64,000 nt of DNA, from the NCBI RefSeq assembly GCF_016820655.1, contig NZ_WSFT01000036.1:62001-126000 (forward strand). The letters are read 5' to 3'. Position numbers and translations under genes: made by a program. The notes under the pieces are model-generated. The model saw only the letters and a list, made by a program, of their open reading frames with translations, made no database searches and had not been told where the DNA came from. Below are positions 26,779 to 37,154 of the stretch, piece after piece (within the stretch, counting starts at the first letter, position 1; the number at the start of each line of letters is the position of its first letter). The stretch comes from Anaeromonas frigoriresistens (GTDB lineage Bacteria > Bacillota > Clostridia > Tissierellales > SIT17).

Positions 26779-28073
26779 TGAATTTTAAAAAATCTCAACA
26801 AGCTTTTAGTGAAGCAAAAAGATATATTCCAGGAGGGGTAAATAGTCCTGTAAGAGCATTCAAGTCAGTGGGATTAGATCCTATTTTCATTGAAAAAGCA
26901 AAGGGGAGTAAAATCTTTGATATAGATGGGAATTGTTATATAGACTATATTTGTTCCTGGGGACCTCTTATATTAGGTCATAGCAATGATAGAATAATTA
27001 AAGGGATTGAAGAAATTTTTGCTAAGGGAACAAGCTATGGAGTACCTACTGAAATAGAAACATCTATGGCGAAAAAAATAGTAGAAGCAGTCCCATCAGT
27101 AGATAAAGTAAGAATGGTAAACTCCGGTACAGAGGCTACTATGAGTGCCCTTAGACTTGCTCGGGCTTATACTAATAAAAATAAAATCATAAAATTTGGA
27201 GGATGTTATCATGGTCACTCTGATGGATTATTAGTTAAATCAGGATCTGGTACATTGACTTATGGAATACCTACAAGTCCCGGAGTAAACAGTACTGTTA
27301 TAGAAGATACCATAGTATGTGAATATAACAACATAGATTCAGTAAAGAAAGCCTTTCGAGAGTATTCTAATGATATAGCTGCTATAATTGTAGAGCCAGT
27401 AGCTGGAAATATGGGAGTTGTAGAAGCAGATTTAGATTTTTTAAAATATCTTCGAGATATAACGAATGAGAATAAGTCTTTATTAATATTTGATGAAGTC
27501 ATCACAGGTTTTAGATTAGCTTATGGTGGTGCTGGGGAAGTATATGATATAAAGCCTGATATAACATGCTTTGGAAAAATTATAGGAGGAGGACTACCAG
27601 TGGGTGCCTATGGAGGTAAAGCTGAAATTATGGATATGATAGCACCCCTAGGACCAGTATATCAAGCAGGCACTTTATCTGGCAATCCTCTAGCTATGCA
27701 TATGGGATATAAGACAATAGAAATATTAGAAGAGAATCCTAAAATATATGAAGAACTTGAAAGAAAAGCTGTAAAGTTAGAAGAAGGATTTAAAGAGCAT
27801 ATAGCTAGTTTAGATATAAAGGCAACTGTAAATAGGGTTAAAGGTATGTTGTGCTTGTTCATGGGAGAAGGACCTATGGATAGCTATGATCAGGTAATGA
27901 AATCAGATACAGATAAGTATTCTATATTTTTTAGAGAAATGCTAAACAGAGGAATATTGTTCCCTCCAGCTCAATTTGAAGGATTGTTTTTATCCACTGA
28001 ACATAGCGATGAAGATATAGAAAAAACTTTAGAATTTGCTTATGAGGCATTGAAAATAGCCTATAATAAATAG
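26778..28073 (+). CDS. hemL: Glutamate-1-semialdehyde 2,1-aminomutase
   Basis: A class III PLP aminotransferase of 431 residues converting glutamate-1-semialdehyde to 5-aminolevulinate. It begins SQQAFSEAKRYIPGGVNSPVRAF, has MVNSGTEATMSALRLARA near 115, FGGCYHGHSDGLL near 140, and the PLP lysine in CFGKIIGGGLPVGAYGG near 266. Together with HemA it gives the C5 pathway to ALA. It is the last gene before a terminator hairpin, so it probably ends the cobalamin operon. Confidence 0.95.
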   Translation: MNFKKSQQAFSEAKRYIPGGVNSPVRAFKSVGLDPIFIEKAKGSKIFDIDGNCYIDYICSWGPLILGHSNDRIIKGIEEIFAKGTSYGVPTEIETSMAKKIVEAVPSVDKVRMVNSGTEATMSALRLARAYTNKNKIIKFGGCYHGHSDGLLVKSGSGTLTYGIPTSPGVNSTVIEDTIVCEYNNIDSVKKAFREYSNDIAAIIVEPVAGNMGVVEADLDFLKYLRDITNENKSLLIFDEVITGFRLAYGGAGEVYDIKPDITCFGKIIGGGLPVGAYGGKAEIMDMIAPLGPVYQAGTLSGNPLAMHMGYKTIEILEENPKIYEELERKAVKLEEGFKEHIASLDIKATVNRVKGMLCLFMGEGPMDSYDQVMKSDTDKYSIFFREMLNRGILFPPAQFEGLFLSTEHSDEDIEKTLEFAYEALKIAYNK

Positions 28074-28099
28074 GGTATCCCACCGGGATACCCTATTTA
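28067..28099. terminator. Bidirectional terminator between hemL and the minus-strand ABC-F gene
   Basis: A 14-bp stem (TAAATAGGGTATCC with GGATACCCTATTTA) overlaps the hemL stop codon and lies 10 bases beyond the end of the convergent ABC-F gene. The T tract on the plus strand is only moderate (CCTTTATTATTT); on the minus strand the stem itself ends in T residues. Confidence 0.7.
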
Positions 28100-28109
28100 C
28101 CTTTATTAT

Positions 28110-29991
<1,882 letters not shown>

Positions 29992-31890
29992 ATGAATCTA
30001 TTAAGTATTGAAAGTGTATCAAAAAGATATAGTGAAAAAGAGCTATTTAATAATATAAGTTTTGGAATAAATGAAGGAGATAAGATAGGTCTGATTGGTA
30101 TCAATGGTACTGGTAAAAGTACTCTTTTAAAAATAATTACTGGAGAAGTAATACCTGATAGTGGAAGAATTATTAAAGGAAATAATGTTAGGATAGAGTA
30201 TTTAAGTCAAAATCCATATTTTAATGAAGAAGCTACGGTATTAGAGCAAATTTTTGAAGGAAATTCAGAAATAATGAAAACTATCAGAGAGTATAATAAA
30301 GCCATTGATAATACCGACACTCCTAATGAAGATATAATAAAACTAAGTCAACAAATGGACACTAAAAATGCATGGGACTTAGAAAGTGAAGCTAAAGCCA
30401 TCCTTACAAAATTAGGTGTATCGAACTTTAAAGCTAATGTAGGGAATTTATCTGGTGGTCAGAAAAAAAGAATAGCTTTAGCATCTGCATTAATAAAGCC
30501 TTGTGATTTACTTATATTAGATGAGCCTACAAACCATTTAGATAATGATTCTATTGATTGGCTAGAAGGATACTTAAATAATAGAAAGGGTTCTCTATTA
30601 ATGATCACCCATGATAGATATTTCTTGGATAGAGTAGTCAATAAAATAATAGAGTTAGATAACACAAATCTATATGAGTATAAAGGGAATTATAATTATT
30701 TCTTGGAGAAGAAAATAGAAAGAGAAGAAATAGAAGTATCTCAAGAGAAGAAAAAACAAAGACTATATAATCAAGAATTAAAATGGATAAGAACAGGAGC
30801 TAAGGCAAGAACTACAAAACAAAAGGCTAGAATTGATAGATTCGAACAGCTTAAGGATGAAGAAGTAAATACAACAAAAGATAGAGTAGATATTTCTGTT
30901 GGTAGTAGAAGACTAGGTAAAAAGGTAATAGAAATAAATAATATATCAAAAAGCTATGGTGATAAAAAGATAATTGAAGATTTTAGTTATACAGTTTTAA
31001 GAGATGATAGGGTAGGTATCATTGGACCAAATGGAATGGGTAAATCTACTCTTATAAATATAATCACAGGAAAAGTAGTTCCTGACAAAGGAACAGTTGA
31101 TATAGGAGAGACGGTAAAGATAGGAGTGTTTTCTCAAGAAACATATCATATCGATGATAGTTTGAGAGCTATAGAATATATAAAAGAAGGTGCTGAGTAT
31201 ATCAGTACAGCCGATGGAGATAAAATAACTGCATCACAAATGATGGAGAAATTTCTTTTCCCTGGAGATCTTCAATGGACTTATATATCCAAGCTCTCTG
31301 GAGGAGAAAAAAGAAGATTACACCTTCTCAGGGTTTTAATGGAAGCTCCTAATGTACTATTATTAGATGAGCCTACCAATGATATAGATATAGAGACCCT
31401 TACAATATTAGAGGATTATCTAGAAGGATTTCAAGGAGCGGTTATTTCAGTATCTCATGATAGATATTTTTTGGATAAGATGGCAGAAAAGATATTTGTA
31501 TTTGAAGGAGAAGGAAAAATAGAACAATATACAGGTAATTATACTGAGTTTAAATCAAACAAAAAAATTGATACTCTTTTTGTGAAAAATGAAAGTATGA
31601 CTAAGGAAAATAAAAAAGGTACCTCAAAAGATAGTAAAAAGAATCAAAAATCTCTAAAGTTTTCATATAATGAGCAAAGAGAATATGATGAGATTGATGA
31701 TATTATAGTAGAATTAGAAGAAAAAATAGAAAATATAGAAGAAAAAATTTCAGAGACGACTTCTGATTATGTATTACTTCAAGAGTACTTAAAAGAAAAA
31801 GGGAGTTTAGAAGAACAATTAGATCAAAAAATGAAAAGATGGGTATATTTAAATGAATTAGCTGAAAAAATTGAAGAGGAAAAAAAATAA
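29992..31890 (+). CDS. ABC-F family ATPase, Uup-like
   Basis: A 632-residue tandem-ABC ATPase without membrane helices. Both nucleotide domains are intact: Walker A GINGTGKST near 37 and GPNGMGKST near 350, signatures LSGGQKKRIAL and LSGGEKRRLHL, Walker [13 protein letters not shown] and VLLLDEPTNDID. The interdomain linker is highly charged with GAKARTTKQKARIDRF, and the C-terminal ~90 residues form a charged coiled coil, both as in Uup. The ATG at 29992 follows GAGAGGGG. A ribosome-linked role is expected from the family. Confidence 0.88.
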   Translation: MNLLSIESVSKRYSEKELFNNISFGINEGDKIGLIGINGTGKSTLLKIITGEVIPDSGRIIKGNNVRIEYLSQNPYFNEEATVLEQIFEGNSEIMKTIREYNKAIDNTDTPNEDIIKLSQQMDTKNAWDLESEAKAILTKLGVSNFKANVGNLSGGQKKRIALASALIKPCDLLILDEPTNHLDNDSIDWLEGYLNNRKGSLLMITHDRYFLDRVVNKIIELDNTNLYEYKGNYNYFLEKKIEREEIEVSQEKKKQRLYNQELKWIRTGAKARTTKQKARIDRFEQLKDEEVNTTKDRVDISVGSRRLGKKVIEINNISKSYGDKKIIEDFSYTVLRDDRVGIIGPNGMGKSTLINIITGKVVPDKGTVDIGETVKIGVFSQETYHIDDSLRAIEYIKEGAEYISTADGDKITASQMMEKFLFPGDLQWTYISKLSGGEKRRLHLLRVLMEAPNVLLLDEPTNDIDIETLTILEDYLEGFQGAVISVSHDRYFLDKMAEKIFVFEGEGKIEQYTGNYTEFKSNKKIDTLFVKNESMTKENKKGTSKDSKKNQKSLKFSYNEQREYDEIDDIIVELEEKIENIEEKISETTSDYVLLQEYLKEKGSLEEQLDQKMKRWVYLNELAEKIEEEKK

Positions 31891-32009
31891 ATAAAAATAC
31901 CTTTTTTGAAAAAAACTATTACACCTATGTGGCTAAAATTTCATGTTTATATATTTTATATAATACACAAACTATATAAGAATCCCAAATTAATTAAGGA
32001 GGTCAATAT

Positions 32010-32228
32010 ATGAGAAAATTAGCCGAAGGTGAAATGCTATCTTTGACAGGATTGTTGAAAATGGAGAAGGATGGTTTAGCAGTATCTAAAGCTATGAGTA
32101 GTTTAATAACTGATGAAGATTTAAAGAAACAAGCAGAAGCTAGTATATTAGCGATGGAAGGTAGAGTGAAAGGTATTCAACAATTTATAAATGAAAATAA
32201 TGTCACTCCAACCCAGGAGGTTAGATAA
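32010..32228 (+). CDS. Small helical protein paired with a spore coat protein
   Basis: A 72-residue, mostly alpha-helical protein (two helices around a short turn: MLSLTGLLKMEKDGLAVSKA and LKKQAEASILAMEGRVKGIQ). I cannot assign it to a named family with certainty; it resembles the first half of ferritin-like CotF-type coat proteins. It has an AGGAGG site and ends one base before the next gene, which encodes a CotF-type protein, so the two may form a complex. Confidence 0.7.
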   Translation: MRKLAEGEMLSLTGLLKMEKDGLAVSKAMSSLITDEDLKKQAEASILAMEGRVKGIQQFINENNVTPTQEVR

Positions 32229-32229
32229 T

Positions 32230-32532
32230 ATGAATACATTTCTAAACAACAAAATAAAAAACAATATAAATATTAATGATGAAGTTATAATAAACAATAT
32301 GTTAGCTAGTGGTAAAGGAACTGCAGATGCATATCTTAATGCTACTATGACTTGCGCTACTCCAGAGTTAAGAGCATTGTATGGATCTAGCTTAAATCAA
32401 ATAGTTGGTGGTCATACTGCTTTAACAGAATTAGCTGTTAAAAAAGGTTGGGAAAAACCATATGATCCTGCAAGTCAACAGTTATCTTCTGCATATAACA
32501 AATCTCAATTAACTATGAAAAGAGAAGATTAA
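32230..32532 (+). CDS. CotF-family spore coat protein
   Basis: A 100-residue protein with the CotF/DUF-like pattern: INDEVIINNMLASGKGTADAYLNATMTCATPELRALYGSSLNQIVGGHTALTELAVKKGW, then a Gln/Tyr-rich tail. Such proteins are placed in the spore coat and are markers of endospore formers. The ATG at 32230 follows CCAGGAGG with 9 bases spacing; the frame is open 39 bases further but that would overlap the previous gene. A terminator follows. Confidence 0.8.
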   Translation: MNTFLNNKIKNNININDEVIINNMLASGKGTADAYLNATMTCATPELRALYGSSLNQIVGGHTALTELAVKKGWEKPYDPASQQLSSAYNKSQLTMKRED

Positions 32533-32730
32533 TCAAAAGTTTTTAAGAGCCCTTATAATAAGGGTTCTTTTTATATGCTAAAAATATATTAAGTAATATA
32601 TTTAGTTCTAAAAGAGTATTGGAAAAATATTCTTTATATGATATTATGTTTTCAGATTTATTTTTGTAAAAATAAGTCAGAATTTGACAATTAATAAAAT
32701 GTTTTTACGTCTGAATTAAAAAATTATAAT
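32533..32730 (+). other. AT-rich spacer upstream of the c-di-GMP riboswitch
   Basis: Apart from the coat-gene terminator at its start, I see no gene here. A TTGACA near 32687 has no -10 at the right distance (the nearest TATAAT is over 30 bases away). Confidence 0.4.
32545..32575 (+). terminator. Terminator after the spore coat pair
   Basis: AAGAGCCCTT and AAGGGTTCTT (one G-T pair) form a 10-bp stem with a five-base loop, followed by a short T run. Confidence 0.85.
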
Positions 32731-32819
32731 TAACTTAACAAAGGCAAACTTATTGAAAAATAAGGACGCAAAGCTATGGGTCTAAGGATAAATCTATGAC
32801 TGCCAAGCCGCTAAGTTGG
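32731..32819 (+). promoter_or_regulatory. Cyclic di-GMP-I (GEMM) riboswitch
   Basis: The aptamer core is unmistakable: AAGGCAAACTTATTGAAAAATAAGG, then GACGCAAAGC, TGGGTCTAAGG, and ACTGCCAAGCCGC. Closing stem AACTTA (32732-32737) pairs with TAAGTT (32812-32817). A GAAA-type tetraloop closes P2 and the GACGCAAAGC strand carries its receptor-side elements. It sits 92 bases before a KASIII-like gene and a chemoreceptor gene. A TATAAT at 32725-32730 lies too close to the aptamer's first stem to be a canonical promoter unless transcription begins inside it. Confidence 0.93.
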
Positions 32820-32833
32820 ATGCTATTAATAGA

Positions 32834-32864
32834 AGATGGCTCTACTTAGAGCTATCTTTTTTAT
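32834..32864 (+). terminator. Terminator of the c-di-GMP riboswitch
   Basis: GATGGCTCT and AGAGCTATC form a 9-bp stem (one G-T pair) with a short loop and a following TTTTTT. It lies 15 bases after the aptamer, ahead of the controlled genes, so it is the likely expression platform. Whether ligand turns the genes on or off cannot be decided by eye. Confidence 0.8.
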
Positions 32865-32910
32865 TTTGACAAACTCCTTAGCAAAATAATAAACAAAAGG
32901 GGAGAGAATA

Positions 32911-33915
32911 ATGTTTAGAAATGTACTAATTAGTGGGGTAGGAGCTTATAACCCAGGAAAGGAAGTTAAGAATGAAACAATAATTAATCATTTTAGAAAG
33001 TATCAGTTAGATGAGCATGTAACCAACTTATTAGATAAATTGGGAAGAGATATAAGGAAACAAGCAGATGATAGTGAAAGTATGATAGGTATGGGAGTTA
33101 AAGCTTCAAAAGAAGCATTAAAGGAAGCAAAATTAAGAGCTGAAGATATAGATATGATTATATCGGCTACAGATACACCTCAATATTTGATGCCTTCTTG
33201 TGCTCTAATGATAAGAAATGAGTTAAAGGCTAGTAATGCTACTTCTGTATTTGACTTAAACAATAATTGTGTTGGTATGATAAGTGCTATAGATGTAGCT
33301 AGTAGATATTTAAAAACAGATAAGAAGTTTAAAAGAGCTTTAATAGTAGGTTCATTGCATGTAAGTCCTTTTGCTAAGGAAGATGATATGATTACATATT
33401 CAATAGTAGGTGATGGAGCTGCAGCAGTTATATTAGAATCAAAGGAAGAAGAAATAGAAAGAGGATTGTTAGCCACTCAAATGTTTACTGATGATAATTA
33501 CAATGATACTATAAGGTTTCCAGAGTGTGGATTACATAATATAGTGGATGATAATTTAAAAGGATATGATAGAAAGATGCAATGGAAACCCTTTGATTTT
33601 AGTTTCCTTTCTGACAAATGGTCTGAATTAGTAGTTACGCTGTTAGATGAAAATGAATATAAACCAGAACATGTCTCTCACTATTTTATGTCACAATTTT
33701 CTAAAGATGATATAAAAGTAACTTTAGAAAAACTAGGAAATAATTATGAACAAGCTACATTTATAGCAGATAAATATGGATATACGGGTAGTGCTAGCCC
33801 TATAATGGCATTGAATGAAAGGTTAAAAAAAGAAAAATTTAAGGATGAAGAACTAATAGTTTTTTGTTCGGTAGCTGCGGGATATACCATGCAAGCCCTA
33901 AGCTATAAATGGTAA
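32911..33915 (+). CDS. KASIII-like (FabH-fold) acyl transferase or condensing enzyme with an altered active site
   Basis: A 334-residue thiolase-fold protein. The nucleophile Cys120 is in FDLNNNCVGM and a plausible catalytic His257 in HVSHYFMSQF, but the Asn normally found in the GNTSAAS loop is replaced by Tyr291 (YGYTGSAS). FabH, OleA and PqsD keep Cys-His-Asn; KASIII-like acyltransferases lacking it exist. The protein is therefore unlikely to be the housekeeping FabH, and its substrate is unknown. It is the first gene behind the c-di-GMP riboswitch and is followed 26 bases later by a chemoreceptor gene. The start has GGGGAGAG upstream. Confidence 0.75.
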   Translation: MFRNVLISGVGAYNPGKEVKNETIINHFRKYQLDEHVTNLLDKLGRDIRKQADDSESMIGMGVKASKEALKEAKLRAEDIDMIISATDTPQYLMPSCALMIRNELKASNATSVFDLNNNCVGMISAIDVASRYLKTDKKFKRALIVGSLHVSPFAKEDDMITYSIVGDGAAAVILESKEEEIERGLLATQMFTDDNYNDTIRFPECGLHNIVDDNLKGYDRKMQWKPFDFSFLSDKWSELVVTLLDENEYKPEHVSHYFMSQFSKDDIKVTLEKLGNNYEQATFIADKYGYTGSASPIMALNERLKKEKFKDEELIVFCSVAAGYTMQALSYKW

Positions 33916-33941
33916 TAAATAAATGTTAATGGAGGTATATA

Positions 33942-35474
33942 ATGAGTGAGAGTACTAATACAATAATTGATTACCAAAAAAAGACTTTAAAATTTGTTTT
34001 AGTTATTTATTCTATAAGTGGTGCATTAGCCGCTATAACTTTTTCATTAATGAAATTTCTAGGATTATATAAAACAATCAAGTGGACAAGCATTGGGATC
34101 TTTTGGGGGCTAGTTATAACTGAGTCTATTGCTTTTTATTTGATGCATAGAAAAACTGTATATAATGGTACATTTGATACAAAAGACTTTAAGATCCTAA
34201 AGTATATGATATTTTTTATGACCTTTATAAATTATTTATTTTTAGTATTTATGGTTCCTTCAAAAGAGTTATGGATGAGTATATTTTATTTTATTATTTT
34301 GGGTGCTTTGTTTTTAGACGTTAAGTTAAATATTGCATTTATAGTAGCAGGTATTTTAAGTCAGATAGCAATATTTACTTTTAATACTAATACATTACCA
34401 GCAGAAGAAGTAATTATTCAGGAATTCATTATCAGGGCAATAGTAATAGGTCTTACTTCCTTTGGAATATTTATGTTCACTCTATTTGCATCTAGAGTAT
34501 TAAATCAAATACAACAAAAAGAAGAAGATCTAAAAATAAACAATAAGAAAATTTCAGATATATTTAATAAGACTTCTGAATTTGCTGATACTTTATTAGA
34601 TTCCAGTAAAATTGTTTCCACTATTGCAGAAGAAGAAAGTACCTCTATGCAAGAAGTTGCTTATACAAGTGATAATTTGCTCCATTCTAATAATAATATG
34701 TTAAATAAATCAAAAGAAAATACTAGAATTCTAGAAAATTTACTTTTAAATAATGAGAATATAACTAATAAAACTAAAAGTAGTGAAAATTTAGCACTAA
34801 ATCTTATAGAGAAATCTAATAAAAATGAAATTTTATTAAATGAAGCATCAGGAATAATGAAAAAAATTAAAGAAAGTATAGAGTTTACCTTTGCTGCTAC
34901 AACAAGTTTGCAGAATAAAGCAAAAGAAGTGGATGAGATATTACATATTATTGGAAGTATAGCAGAACAAACTAATTTATTAGCACTAAATGCTTCAATA
35001 GAAGCAGCTAGAGCTGGAGAATCAGGAAAGGGATTTGCAGTGGTAGCTAATGAAATAAGAAATCTTGCAGAAAGTACTAAAGAATCGTTAAATGATGTGT
35101 CTGGTATAACTACAGAGCTGAAAACTAAAATTTCTGATGTGGAAGATTTAATGACGAAAAATAATAGTCAGATAACAGAAGGAAATGATATAGTAGGAGA
35201 CACAGTAGAGAATGTAAAAATAATGATAAATGATTTAAAAGATTTTGCAGAGACTATAAAAGATATTAATAATAAATCTGAGGATCAACTTAATAAAACT
35301 AGGGAAGTAGTTAGTTTTAATGAAAATATTTATGAAAACACACAAAATACTATCGCAGAGTTCAATAACCTAATGCATTCAATACAACAGAGTGCAGCTA
35401 TGAGCCAAGAATTATCAGCAAATGCTGAAAGCTTAAATGACCTTGCAATTCAAATGAATCAGCTAATAAAGTAA
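33942..35474 (+). CDS. Methyl-accepting chemotaxis protein with a multi-helix membrane sensor
   Basis: A 510-residue chemoreceptor. The first ~190 residues contain about six membrane helices with almost no periplasmic domain, so it probably senses membrane or intracellular conditions. No HAMP is evident; a coiled-coil region leads to the signalling hairpin tip [19 protein letters not shown] near 350 and adaptation helices on either side. It shares the c-di-GMP riboswitch leader with the KASIII-like gene. The downstream terminator appears to be split by an insertion sequence. Confidence 0.88.
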   Translation: MSESTNTIIDYQKKTLKFVLVIYSISGALAAITFSLMKFLGLYKTIKWTSIGIFWGLVITESIAFYLMHRKTVYNGTFDTKDFKILKYMIFFMTFINYLFLVFMVPSKELWMSIFYFIILGALFLDVKLNIAFIVAGILSQIAIFTFNTNTLPAEEVIIQEFIIRAIVIGLTSFGIFMFTLFASRVLNQIQQKEEDLKINNKKISDIFNKTSEFADTLLDSSKIVSTIAEEESTSMQEVAYTSDNLLHSNNNMLNKSKENTRILENLLLNNENITNKTKSSENLALNLIEKSNKNEILLNEASGIMKKIKESIEFTFAATTSLQNKAKEVDEILHIIGSIAEQTNLLALNASIEAARAGESGKGFAVVANEIRNLAESTKESLNDVSGITTELKTKISDVEDLMTKNNSQITEGNDIVGDTVENVKIMINDLKDFAETIKDINNKSEDQLNKTREVVSFNENIYENTQNTIAEFNNLMHSIQQSAAMSQELSANAESLNDLAIQMNQLIK

Positions 35475-35583
35475 GATACAGTTATATAATCCTTTAGAAC
35501 ATAATTATCTTATCAAGAATCTATTTAATTTTCTTATATTTGCTGAATATTTAAGTATCATATGTATAAGTTATCAGGTAAAG

Positions 35584-35602
35584 AAAAGACCTTCATAAAT
35601 TT
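35584..35602 (+). other. Left arm of a terminator palindrome interrupted by an insertion sequence
   Basis: AAAAGACCTTCAT plus AAATTT here and ATGAAGGTCTTTT at 37079-37091 would together form a perfect 32-bp palindrome followed by CTTTT, that is, a terminator. The element at 35603-37073 lies between the halves, with AATTT on both sides (35598-35602 and 37074-37078) as a probable target duplication. Confidence 0.65.
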
Positions 35603-35609
35603 AAAATGT

Positions 35610-35656
35610 ACCCAATAGAGTAGACAATGAAAAAAAGTCTACCCTATTGGGTATTT
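35610..35656 (+). terminator. Hairpin inside the left end of the insertion sequence
   Basis: ACCCAATAG plus GTAGAC pairs with GTCTAC plus CTATTGGGT (one-base offset), followed by ATTTTCTTTT. It should stop transcription entering from the chemoreceptor gene, protecting the transposase gene from read-through. Confidence 0.7.
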
Positions 35657-35700
35657 TCTTTTATAATGAAATAAAGATAAATGATAGGAGTTGAGAATTT

Positions 35701-36120
35701 ATGAGTAATATAATTTTTAATGAAGAAGAGATTAAAATATTATCTCAAAATAAATATATTAAAAAAGTAAGTTCAAAATCTATAACTTATACTGATGAAT
35801 TTAAACGTATTTTTATTTGCGAATATGAGAAGGGAAAGCCTTCTAGAGAAATTTTTGAAACCTACGGTTTTGATGTAAATATTCTTGGTATAGAACGTGT
35901 CAAATCTGCAGGTAAAAGGTGGCGCAAAGCATATAAAAATAATGGTGTATTGGGGCTCAAAGATACGAGGAAAGAGAAATCTGGAAGATTAAAAGAAAAA
36001 GAACTTTCGCTAGAAGAAAAATATGAACGTCTTAAAGCTCAAAACAATTTACTTAAAGCAGAAAATGAATTACTAAAAAAGCTAGATATGATAGAGAGGA
36101 GGTCGATAAAAAAGAAATAA
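35701..36120 (+). CDS. IS3-family transposase OrfA
   Basis: A 139-residue DNA-binding subunit: N-terminal helix-turn-helix region (TYTDEFKRIFICEYEKGKPSREIFETYGF), then a leucine-zipper-like helix at the C terminus (EKYERLKAQNNLLKAENELLKK). Near its end the zero frame reads ATA AAA AAG, giving the heptamer A-AAA-AAG used for -1 frameshifting in IS150, with AGGAGG about nine bases upstream as a stimulator. Frameshifting gives an OrfAB fusion of about 445 residues, the active transposase. Confidence 0.9.
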   Translation: MSNIIFNEEEIKILSQNKYIKKVSSKSITYTDEFKRIFICEYEKGKPSREIFETYGFDVNILGIERVKSAGKRWRKAYKNNGVLGLKDTRKEKSGRLKEKELSLEEKYERLKAQNNLLKAENELLKKLDMIERRSIKKK

Positions 36121-36143
36121 AGTTATCTTCTAAACAAAAATTC

Positions 36144-37037
36144 ATGCTTATTAATTTGATAGTTAAGAAATATAAACTGAAAAGTATGATTAGTTATTTG
36201 TGTAAAATATCAGGTGTATCCCGTTCTGGTTATTATAACTATTTTTCATTAAAATCTCAAAAATCAAGAGAACAAAGAAATAAGGAAGATAAAAAATTAA
36301 GAGATAATATTCTAAAAGCTTACAAATTTAAAGGTAGAAAAAAGGGTGCTAGACAAATAAAAATGACATTAGCAGACCAATTTCAAATCATCTACAACCT
36401 CAAACGAATTAGAAGGATTATGAAAAAGTTTAATATTATATGTCCCATTAGAAAAGCAAATCCATATAGAAGAATGATGAAGGCTACTAAGGAGCACCGA
36501 GTAGTTTCTAACTTACTAAATAGAGAATTTAAACAAGATGTACCAGGCAAAGTATTACTCACAGATATAACTTATTTATCTTATGGGAAGGGAAAACGAG
36601 CATATTTATCAACAATTAAAGATGCTTCTACTAATGAAATACTTAGTTACAATTTATCTACTAGCCTTGCTCTAAATATAGCTACAGACACAATCCATAA
36701 ATTAATGCAGAACAAAAATATACTAATAGATTCTAATGCTTTTATACACTCAGATCAAGGTACTCATTATACAAGTCCAGTATTTCAAAACGTGCTAAAA
36801 TCATATGGATTAGGTCAATCTATGTCTAGACGAGGTAACTGTTGGGATAATGCACCGCAAGAATCATTTTTCGGTCATTTTAAGGATGAGTCCTATATAA
36901 AATCTTGTAATACCTTTGAAGAATTGCAAGAAGAAATAGATCAATATATGATTTACTACAATAGATATAGATGTCAATGGGGATTAAAAAAGATGACTCC
37001 TGTTAAGTACAGAAATCATCTTCATAATGCCGCATAG
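36144..37037 (+). CDS. IS3-family transposase OrfB (DDE catalytic part)
   Basis: A 297-residue integrase-core protein when counted from the first ATG, though its frame is open back to the slippery site and is probably made as a -1 frameshift fusion with OrfA. The HTH-21-like N-terminal region is followed by the catalytic triad: Asp in LLTDITYL, Asp in IHSDQGTHY, and Glu in NAPQESFFGHFK. The WGLKKMTPVKYR ending is typical. No stop or frameshift damage is visible. Confidence 0.92.
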   Translation: MLINLIVKKYKLKSMISYLCKISGVSRSGYYNYFSLKSQKSREQRNKEDKKLRDNILKAYKFKGRKKGARQIKMTLADQFQIIYNLKRIRRIMKKFNIICPIRKANPYRRMMKATKEHRVVSNLLNREFKQDVPGKVLLTDITYLSYGKGKRAYLSTIKDASTNEILSYNLSTSLALNIATDTIHKLMQNKNILIDSNAFIHSDQGTHYTSPVFQNVLKSYGLGQSMSRRGNCWDNAPQESFFGHFKDESYIKSCNTFEELQEEIDQYMIYYNRYRCQWGLKKMTPVKYRNHLHNAA

Positions 37038-37154
37038 TCTTTTTTTATTTGTCCTTGACTAAGGGTACATTTTAATTTATGAAGGTCTTTTCTTTTATAA
37101 AAGGTAAATTTAGTATTAATGTAGAATATATATCTAAAAGAGGAGGATGATGAG

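Larger units (their letters stand above)
35603..37073 (+). mobile_element. IS3-family (IS150-type) insertion sequence, apparently intact
   Basis: An element of 1471 bp with perfect 11-bp terminal inverted repeats (AAAATGTACCC at the left, its complement at the right); the match continues in patches further in. Counting only the TG...CA ends typical of IS3 gives 35607-37069. Two overlapping-frame genes fill it, with an A-AAA-AAG slippery site at 36108-36114. The flanking AATTT is a 5-bp duplication if the longer boundaries are right. Both reading frames are open, so it may still be mobile. Confidence 0.88.

Noticed and set aside
32687-32730. TTGACA near 32687 as the -35 of the c-di-GMP leader
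   Set aside because: The next TATAAT is more than 30 bases away, too far for a sigma-A promoter.
32911-33915. Annotation as housekeeping FabH
   Set aside because: The catalytic Asn is replaced by Tyr, the gene is alone with a chemoreceptor under a c-di-GMP riboswitch, and no other fatty-acid synthesis gene is next to it.
35607-37069. The 33-base near-perfect inverted repeats around the insertion sequence as its terminal repeats
   Set aside because: The inner 11 bases fit IS3 ends; the outer part is better explained as a split terminator with a 5-bp target duplication.
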